A stretch of DNA of 10,146 bases. It comes from an uncultured Alphaproteobacteria bacterium. Lineage in GTDB: Bacteria > Pseudomonadota > Alphaproteobacteria > Rhizobiales > Rhizobiaceae. Position numbers and translations under genes: made by a program. The DNA is taken from positions 1 through 10,146 of the forward strand of contig CAKMZG010000079.1 of the NCBI GenBank assembly GCA_929200335.1, in the 5' to 3' direction. Of this stretch, positions 4,952-10,146 are shown piece by piece. The notes beneath the pieces are model-generated. The model was not told the DNA's origin, ran no database searches, and saw only the letters and a program-made list of their open reading frames with translations. How positions within the stretch are numbered: the stretch's first letter is position 1; every line of letters starts with the position of its first letter.

Positions 4952-6763
4952 TTAATCCATAGGCAGTTCAGCAGAATCCATCAAACGAAACTGCACCGTG
5001 CGGCGACCTTGCCAATAATTGAATGAAAATTGCCCAACAAAATGCTTGGGCTTGCCGTCATCTTTTAAAAGCGCTTGGCCTAAAGGTTCATCGGAGGTTC
5101 TAAAGCTAATGCCATTAATTTTCGCACCATCACCCGAACTTAGAGTAAAACGCACATGATTCTCTCCTGCTCGCGCGGCAAAACTCACACGATGCGAAGG
5201 CAGCGCAAATATCGGCTGCGAATGCCCAGGTCCAAAGGGGCCTGCGCGCTCAATCATTTCCATGAATTGCTCATTGGCGCTTCTTGCTGTCATCGCACCA
5301 TCTATTTTAATGGCATGACTCAATTGCGCCTTTTCAACAGTTTCTTTCAGATGTTTTTCTAGGAAGGCACGAAACTCACCAAGTTTTGATTTTTCAATTG
5401 TTATGCCTGCCGCCATAGCATGGCCACCACCTTTAACCAAAATACCTAGCGCGACCGCTTCACGAACAGCAGCCCCTAAATCTACACCAGAAATAGAACG
5501 CCCTGAGCCTGTGCCAATCCACTCTCCGTTCTTCTGGGATAGGGCAATGGCAAATGTGGGTAGACGAAAACGATCCTTTAAGCGCGAGGCCAATAAGCCA
5601 ACCACACCTGGGTGCCAATTTTCACGCACGGTTACCAGCGTTGTGGGTTGAACATCCGCATCCATTTCTTTTTCTGCAACCAAACCTGCCTCGGCAAGCA
5701 TTTCTGCCTCTATGGCTTGGCGTTCAGAATTTAATTGATCCAATTGAGCGGCAATACGCTGGGCTTCGAATTGATCATCCATCGTTAAAAGCTTAGCACC
5801 CAATGCGGCATCACCAATGCGTCCACCTGCATTAATCCTGGGTCCCAATAAAAAGCCTAGATGATAGGGAGCTGCAGGTCCATCCATGCGAGAAACTTTA
5901 GAAAGTTCTGCAAGGCCTGCATTTTTTTGTTGCCGCAAGACCTTAATCCCGCTCACGATAAAGGCACGATTAAGTCCCACCATTGGCACCACATCGCAAA
6001 CCGTGCCAAGGGCAACCAAATCCAACCATTGCATCAAATCAGGAGCTGAGAAACCTTCAGGGTAGCCCTCACCGCGCAAAGTTCGATTGGTAGCAACAAC
6101 ACCCATAAAAACAACACCAGCAGCACACAGATGCCCTAAGCCCGAAAGATCATCCTGTCGATTGGGGTTAACCAGCGCATAGCAATGGGGCAACTCCACA
6201 TTCACTTGGTGGTGATCAAACACAACCACATCAACACCCAATTCTTTTGCCTTTTCCAAAGCCTCAAAGCTGGTGGAACCACAATCCACAGTAACGATTA
6301 GCCCTGCCCCATTTTTAATTAATCCCTCAATAGCATCAGGGTTGGGGCCATAACCTTCAAAAATACGATCGGGGATATAAATCTCACATGGCACACCAAA
6401 ATGGCGTAGAAACCGATACAAAATAGAGCTAGAAGTTGCCCCATCCACATCATAATCGCCAAAAATTGCCACAGGCTGTTTATCACGAATAGCCTTACCC
6501 AATCGCTCTGCCGCCTTATCCATATCTGTCATGGTGCTGGGATCAGGCATTAGGCTTTTGATGGTTGGGGATAAAAAATCCGCAGCTGCATCAATTTCCA
6601 CCCCACGACCAGCTAGAACACGGCTAATGATATCAGGTAGAGCATGACTTTGAGCCATAGCAAGGGCAGCATTAACGCCCTGTTGATCCAACCGCTCAAG
6701 CCATGCTTGACCAGTTATGGATTTCTTGACGTTTAAAAAGTGTCGTGGTTTTTCATATAACAT
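4952..6763 (-). CDS. recJ: Single-stranded-DNA-specific exonuclease RecJ
   Basis: RecJ degrades single-stranded DNA 5' to 3' in recombinational, mismatch and base-excision repair. The 603-residue length is normal. The DHH phosphoesterase core shows the metal-binding motifs FGDYDVDGATS (101-111), VTVDCGS (157-163), DHHQ (183-186) and the SGLGHLCAAG run (207-216). GPRINAGGRIG (307-317) and WHPGVVGLLASRL (383-395) follow, then the DHHA1 motif GGGHAMAAG (445-453) and a C-terminal OB-like part to about residue 595. All expected catalytic Asp/His residues are present. The N-terminal run FLNVKKSITGQAW matches alphaproteobacterial RecJ as I recall it and supports the ATG used, although its ribosome-binding site is poor (AATAAG). 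It starts 37 nt after the DUF1287 gene and is probably co-transcribed with it. The hairpin at 4861-4902 lies downstream. Confidence 0.97.
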   Translation of the reverse strand: MLYEKPRHFLNVKKSITGQAWLERLDQQGVNAALAMAQSHALPDIISRVLAGRGVEIDAAADFLSPTIKSLMPDPSTMTDMDKAAERLGKAIRDKQPVAIFGDYDVDGATSSSILYRFLRHFGVPCEIYIPDRIFEGYGPNPDAIEGLIKNGAGLIVTVDCGSTSFEALEKAKELGVDVVVFDHHQVNVELPHCYALVNPNRQDDLSGLGHLCAAGVVFMGVVATNRTLRGEGYPEGFSAPDLMQWLDLVALGTVCDVVPMVGLNRAFIVSGIKVLRQQKNAGLAELSKVSRMDGPAAPYHLGFLLGPRINAGGRIGDAALGAKLLTMDDQFEAQRIAAQLDQLNSERQAIEAEMLAEAGLVAEKEMDADVQPTTLVTVRENWHPGVVGLLASRLKDRFRLPTFAIALSQKNGEWIGTGSGRSISGVDLGAAVREAVALGILVKGGGHAMAAGITIEKSKLGEFRAFLEKHLKETVEKAQLSHAIKIDGAMTARSANEQFMEMIERAGPFGPGHSQPIFALPSHRVSFAARAGENHVRFTLSSGDGAKINGISFRTSDEPLGQALLKDDGKPKHFVGQFSFNYWQGRRTVQFRLMDSAELPMD

Positions 6764-6800
6764 AGCTTATTGGTACAATTCATGGGGCATTTTTCAAGCA

Positions 6801-7460
6801 TTAATTGTTTAAACCATAGCGATAATGCCCAGTAATGTGATATTTAAACAAGATATTCTCATAAACCTGCCCTGTACCATAATTATGAAATATCAATGGC
6901 GTTTCACCATCCATGCTTAAACGCTCAGAAACAATGCCAATATGAGGCAATGAGCCCCCCTTTTTTAAACTCCAAGTGACAATATCCCCCGGTTTATAAT
7001 CGCTTGGATTTTGCGAGGTCGATAGCTTTTTGCCAAAACGTGAGAAAAACACACGCAAATTTGGCACGCGGCGATGGTCAATGTTTTTATCTGCGCGTTT
7101 TAAGCCCCATATTTTGGGATATTTAGAAAAATTTGCCCGCATGTCTTGATGCACTAATTTTTGCAAATCAATGCCAATACCGCGAAAGGCACGTATCACC
7201 ACATCAGAACAAACCCCTAGATTTTTTGGTACATCGCCATTGGGGTAGCTCAGTTTTCTATAGCCGCTATCATAAATTACAAGGCGATTTTCCAATCCCT
7301 TCATAGTCTCTAATAATTTTTGAACTGTTGTTCCTTTAGCATAGGCAGCAGAATTTACGATTGGGTTTACTGGAGCAAGGGAGCTTAAAATCGGGGCAGA
7401 CAGAATATAAATACCCACTAAGCCAACCAAGAAAATGAAAATATATAAAATTTTACGCAT
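6801..7460 (-). CDS. DUF1287 secreted protein, possible NlpC/P60-like cysteine hydrolase
   Basis: The 219-residue protein begins with a basic N-terminus and a hydrophobic segment (about residues 4-29), a signal peptide or anchor. The rest matches DUF1287 (PF06940, includes E. coli YijF): YDSGYRKLSYPNGDVP (63-78), GVCSDVVIRAFR (82-93), IDHRRVPNL (127-135), YKPGDIVTW (155-163), HIGIVS (173-178), HNYGTG (192-197) and TGHYRY (210-215). The arrangement C84, H173 and H192/N193 recalls the Cys-His-polar triad of NlpC/P60 hydrolases; enzymatic function is an inference and no family member's substrate is known to me. It lies between glpX and recJ on the same strand. The ATG comes 7 nt after a 26-bp palindrome whose 3' arm contains the only AGG near the start, so expression may depend on that structure. 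Confidence 0.87.
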   Translation of the reverse strand: MRKILYIFIFLVGLVGIYILSAPILSSLAPVNPIVNSAAYAKGTTVQKLLETMKGLENRLVIYDSGYRKLSYPNGDVPKNLGVCSDVVIRAFRGIGIDLQKLVHQDMRANFSKYPKIWGLKRADKNIDHRRVPNLRVFFSRFGKKLSTSQNPSDYKPGDIVTWSLKKGGSLPHIGIVSERLSMDGETPLIFHNYGTGQVYENILFKYHITGHYRYGLNN

Positions 7461-7461
7461 G

Positions 7462-7493
7462 AAAAAACCTATCTGAATTATAATTCAGATAGG
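7462..7493 (-). terminator. Palindrome plus T6: probable glpX terminator overlapping the DUF1287 gene start
   Basis: CCTATCTGAATTA (7468-7480) is followed directly by its exact reverse complement (7481-7493). On the minus strand this hairpin ends in TTTTTT (7467-7462), 38 nt after the glpX stop: the form of a Rho-independent terminator, though with an AT-rich stem. The 3' arm contains AGATAGG, the only plausible Shine-Dalgarno sequence of the DUF1287 gene. The centre also reads TATAAT (7482-7477), and a perfect TTGACA lies upstream (7513-7508), but 25 nt apart, too far for a standard promoter. Confidence 0.6.
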
Positions 7494-7531
7494 CTCTCAT
7501 TATTTTATGTCAAAACTTTGGAGGGTTTTGA

Positions 7532-8509
7532 TTATGCAAATTTTGCAGCATCTTTATGTTTAGCGCGGATAAAACGAACCGTACCCGTTGATGCGCGCAT
7601 CACGATAGTTTCCGTTATTGCCTCATCGCCTTTAAAGCGTACGCCCTGCATCATATTACCGTCAGTCACGCCAGTAGCTGCAAAAAGCACATCGCCTTTT
7701 GCCATTTCATCATGGCGGTAAATTTTGTCGGGATCTTCAACGCCCATTTTTTGCGCGCGTGCAACTTTTTCAGGGCTATCTAAGATCAAACGACCTTGCA
7801 TTTGACCACCTGTACAACGAAGTGCAGCCGCAGCAAGCACACCCTCTGGTGCGCCACCAATACCGATATAAATATCAATGCCTGTTTCTTCAGGATCAGT
7901 TGTATGAATAACACCAGCAACATCGCCATCACCAATCAAACGAATAGCAGCACCAGTTTCACGCACGGCCTCAATCAAAGCTGCATGGCGTGGTCTATCC
8001 ATAATACATGCAGTGATTTGTGAAACCTCAACACCTTTAGCTTTAGCAAGCGCACTAATGTTATCAGCAGGAGATGCTGTAATATCAATAATGCCTTCAG
8101 GATAACCAGGACCAATGGCAATTTTGTCCATATATACATCTGGTGCATATAAAAGATTACCACGCTCAGCTAGAGCAATCACAGCTAGTGAATTTGGTTG
8201 ATTTTTAGCACAAATTGTAGTGCCTTCTAGCGGATCAAGCGCAATATCAATCTCTGGTCCATCGCCGTTTCCAACTTCTTCACCAATATAAAGCATTGGC
8301 GCTTCATCGCGCTCGCCCTCACCGATTACCACACGCCCCTTCATTGAAAGGTTGTTAAGCTCTTTACGCATGGCATCAACAGCCACTTGGTCAGCAGCCT
8401 TCTCATCGCCCTTACCGCGTAAGTGAGCAGCAGCAACAGCCGCACGCTCAGCAACACGCACAAGCTCAAGGGTTAAAATTCGATCAAGTGTTTCAGCTCT
8501 TGTGGTCAT
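7532..8509 (-). CDS. glpX: Class II fructose-1,6-bisphosphatase
   Basis: GlpX hydrolyses fructose 1,6-bisphosphate to fructose 6-phosphate in cytoplasmic gluconeogenesis (some bacterial relatives also act on sedoheptulose bisphosphate). The 325-residue length is normal. Metal and phosphate sites known from E. coli GlpX are present at a steady +7 offset: D40, E64 in GEGERDEAP (63-71), and D92 and E95 in LDPLEGTT (91-98). The later glutamate is E222 in IGIGGAPEGVLAAAALR. The N-terminus fits homologues, and GGGA lies about 9 nt before ATG. It follows hom on the same strand, as often seen in Hyphomicrobiales, but 230 nt away with a palindromic repeat and a possible weak terminator between, so it may have its own promoter; I could not place one. 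Confidence 0.97.
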   Translation of the reverse strand: MTTRAETLDRILTLELVRVAERAAVAAAHLRGKGDEKAADQVAVDAMRKELNNLSMKGRVVIGEGERDEAPMLYIGEEVGNGDGPEIDIALDPLEGTTICAKNQPNSLAVIALAERGNLLYAPDVYMDKIAIGPGYPEGIIDITASPADNISALAKAKGVEVSQITACIMDRPRHAALIEAVRETGAAIRLIGDGDVAGVIHTTDPEETGIDIYIGIGGAPEGVLAAAALRCTGGQMQGRLILDSPEKVARAQKMGVEDPDKIYRHDEMAKGDVLFAATGVTDGNMMQGVRFKGDEAITETIVMRASTGTVRFIRAKHKDAAKFA

Positions 8510-8584
8510 TTATATTTTCCCAGTATCCGTTATCTTTTAAGTGGCTATCACACAGTTTTCATATGTGAAGCAACTAAAATTCCC

Positions 8585-8611
8585 AAAAAAATGAGAAAAT
8601 TTGAAATTTTC
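8585..8611 (-). terminator. Weak candidate terminator upstream of glpX
   Basis: On the minus strand GAAAATTT-C-AAATTTTC (8611-8595) is followed after three bases by seven T residues (8591-8585). The form suits a terminator for hom transcripts that pass the repeat, but the stem is nearly all A-T and the central loop is too tight, so real pairing would be shorter and weak. Confidence 0.28.
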
Positions 8612-8640
8612 CCACCTTAAACGTTTAAAAAATCAGCTTA

Positions 8641-8744
8641 GAGCATCATACACCTAAATGAATTCAAATCGATGCTTTAGATTCTTTAATTTGCGCGAAT
8701 AGTTCTCGTTTAAGTGAATTCACTTAGACGCTACACGCGCTAGA
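8641..8744. repeat. Palindromic mosaic intergenic repeat, copy B
   Basis: This is the second copy of the element at 121-267; 8659-8744 matches 182-267 at 74 of 86 bases by hand count. The first hairpin has arms AGCATC/GATGCT (8642-8647/8671-8676). The second has inner arms GTTTAAGTG/CACTTAGAC (8708-8716/8721-8729, one G-U pair) and outer arms GCGCG/CGCGC (8693-8697/8736-8740). It ends in GCTACACGCGCTAGA. The terminal CTAGA overlaps the end of hom, whose stop codon (complement of 8740-8742) lies inside the repeat. Confidence 0.82.
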
Positions 8745-10065
8745 TGTCAAAGCCCAGTTTTTCAATGCGTATCATCTGCGGATCACCTTTTAAATGACCA
8801 TCGCTATTAATGGCTTTTAAGGCCGCACTAATGGCTTCTTCGGTCGTATCATGGGTAATCATAATCACAGGCTGACTATCGCTATTTTGTGAATTAGCTT
8901 CTCTACGCTGCACGATGGATTCTAAAGAGATATCCTGCTCTGCCATGCGAGAGGCAATGGCTGCAAAAGAGCCAGCTTTATCATTTAAATTTAAACGAAT
9001 GAAATAGCCACCGCGATGTGTGCGCATGCGAGATTTCACATAAGGGGTTAAACTAACAGCAGGCTTACCAAGACTTGGCACATGTTGATGGCCTGGACGG
9101 CTTTTTGCAATATCGGCAATATCACCAGCAACAGCGGAGGCAGTCGCATCACCACCAGCACCGGGACCAGTCATCATCAATTCACCAACCACATCAGCCT
9201 CAACCACAACCGCATTGGTAACCCCACCAATTTGTGCAATAGGTGCAGCCAATGGTACCATGGTCGGATGCACACGCTGCTCAATGCCTGTATCGGTTTT
9301 TTGTGTAACGCCCAAAAGCTTGATGCTATAGCCTAAGTCTTTAGCTGCCTCAATGTCTTCTGGCGTAATTTTAGTAATACCCTCAAGATAAATTTCATCG
9401 ACTGCAATTTCAGTACCAAAAGCAAGGCTGGTTAAAAGTGCCAACTTATGCATGGTATCATGACCACCCACATCAAACGTTGGATCAGCTTCCGCATAAC
9501 CCAATTCTTGTGCCTGCTGTAGGCAATCTTCAAAGGATAACCCCTCTTCTTCCATACGGGTAAGCATATAATTACATGTGCCATTCATAATACCATAAAC
9601 GCGAATAACATTATTAGAAGTCAAGCTCTCTCGCATGGTCTTGATGATTGGAATACCACCAGCAACCGCCGCCTCAAAATTTAGCAACGTACCGTTTTCT
9701 TCAGCTAATTTTGCAAATTCAACGCCATGTTTAGCAAGCAGTGCCTTATTGGCTGTTACCACATGTTTACCAGCGTTTAATGCAGCACGCACAGAATCAG
9801 CAGCAACACCTTCATCACCGCCCATAAGTTCTACATAAACATCAATATTATCACTGGTTGCCAGGTCAACAGGATTATCAAACCACTGTGCATTTGAAAT
9901 ATCGCAATCTCTATTGGTTCTCTGACTACGTGCAGTCACGGCTGTTACGACAGTCTCACGACCACAGCGCTCAATAAGTTCAGCGCGTTTATTATCAAGT
10001 AAATTAACAAGTGCTGTACCAACAGTACCAAGACCGGCTACACCAATCCGCAACGGGTTACTCAT
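8740..10065 (-). CDS. hom: Homoserine dehydrogenase with ACT domain
   Basis: The enzyme reduces aspartate 4-semialdehyde to homoserine with NAD(P)H, the branch step to threonine and methionine, in the cytoplasm. The 441-residue monofunctional form is normal. The Rossmann motif GLGTVG is at residues 11-16, VTANKALLAKHG at 103-114 (K107), IMNGTCNYMLTRM at 159-171, and EADPTFDVGGHDTMHK at 192-207. D203 and K207 have the spacing of the catalytic Asp/Lys pair of yeast homoserine dehydrogenase. Residues about 350-435 form an ACT domain (YFIRLNLNDKAGSFAAIASR), which usually gives threonine feedback control. AAGGA lies 9 nt before ATG. It is the first gene of the hom-glpX-DUF1287-recJ series seen here; only 81 bp upstream are in the window, with no clear promoter. 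The stop codon TAG is inside repeat B, so the last residues (GFDI) border the repeat. Confidence 0.97.
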   Translation of the reverse strand: MSNPLRIGVAGLGTVGTALVNLLDNKRAELIERCGRETVVTAVTARSQRTNRDCDISNAQWFDNPVDLATSDNIDVYVELMGGDEGVAADSVRAALNAGKHVVTANKALLAKHGVEFAKLAEENGTLLNFEAAVAGGIPIIKTMRESLTSNNVIRVYGIMNGTCNYMLTRMEEEGLSFEDCLQQAQELGYAEADPTFDVGGHDTMHKLALLTSLAFGTEIAVDEIYLEGITKITPEDIEAAKDLGYSIKLLGVTQKTDTGIEQRVHPTMVPLAAPIAQIGGVTNAVVVEADVVGELMMTGPGAGGDATASAVAGDIADIAKSRPGHQHVPSLGKPAVSLTPYVKSRMRTHRGGYFIRLNLNDKAGSFAAIASRMAEQDISLESIVQRREANSQNSDSQPVIMITHDTTEEAISAALKAINSDGHLKGDPQMIRIEKLGFDI

Positions 10066-10146
10066 ATTTAAAAATCCTTATCCAGTGATCTTTTTTAAAA
10101 CCCACCGGAAAAGATTCACCGATGAGCTGCTAACTGAATGACGTTG

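Noticed and set aside
10081..10128. Hairpin upstream of hom from the CACCGG and CACCG motifs
   Set aside because: They are direct, not inverted, repeats, so they do not form a terminator or attenuator; no leader peptide or known riboswitch was seen.
10078..10146. Minus-strand frame open from the window edge to TAA at 10078, possible end of an upstream gene
   Set aside because: Only 22 codons are visible, the predicted tail (SVSSSSVNLFRWVLKK) is not recognisable, and another frame ends earlier; not enough to call a partial gene.
1..10146. Phage, transposon, CRISPR, defence or secretion system
   Set aside because: All substantial genes match housekeeping or envelope families; no integrase, transposase, toxin-antitoxin pair, cas gene or regular spaced repeat array is present. 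The tRNAs show no attachment-site duplication in this window.

Overview
The window looks like chromosomal housekeeping DNA from an alphaproteobacterium, most likely a low-G+C member of the Hyphomicrobiales (Rhizobiales). The basis is gene content: an NDUFS4-type complex I accessory subunit (a mitochondrial/alphaproteobacterial protein), a two-domain cold-shock protein followed by a DUF192 protein, a rhizobial-type M15A/YcbK-like lipoprotein, and a hom-glpX-(DUF1287)-recJ series. Intergenic two-hairpin repeats resemble in layout the mosaic repeats common in this order. I cannot name the genus. I see no phage, transposon, CRISPR array or defence system.

Layout. 1-280: tRNA-Arg(TCT), then a palindromic mosaic repeat. 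281-1420, minus strand: LysE-family exporter, NDUFS4-like subunit, tRNA-Pro(TGG). 1590-2873, minus strand: a probable two-gene operon, double cold-shock-domain protein then DUF192 protein. 2874-3576: about 700 bp of very AT-rich DNA with no convincing gene, separating divergent genes. 3577-4821, plus strand: an M15A/YcbK-like lipoprotein, then tRNA-Glu(TTC) with its own good promoter. 4952-10065, minus strand: in transcription order hom, glpX, a DUF1287 secreted protein, recJ. A second copy of the mosaic repeat lies between hom and glpX and supplies the hom stop codon. A 26-bp perfect palindrome lies between glpX and the DUF1287 gene.

The genes do not form one pathway. hom commits aspartate semialdehyde to Thr/Met synthesis, glpX serves gluconeogenesis, recJ serves DNA repair, and the lipoprotein and DUF1287 protein are probably envelope enzymes. 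The NDUFS4-like protein belongs to respiratory complex I. Three tRNAs lie among the protein genes.

I found no clear new multi-gene system. The signals most worth a second look are the repeat family, whose hairpin stem shows three different base pairs at the same position (G-C, A-T, T-A); the palindrome that may be both the glpX terminator and a control on translation or transcription of the DUF1287 gene; and the AT-rich, structured region upstream of the cold-shock gene.
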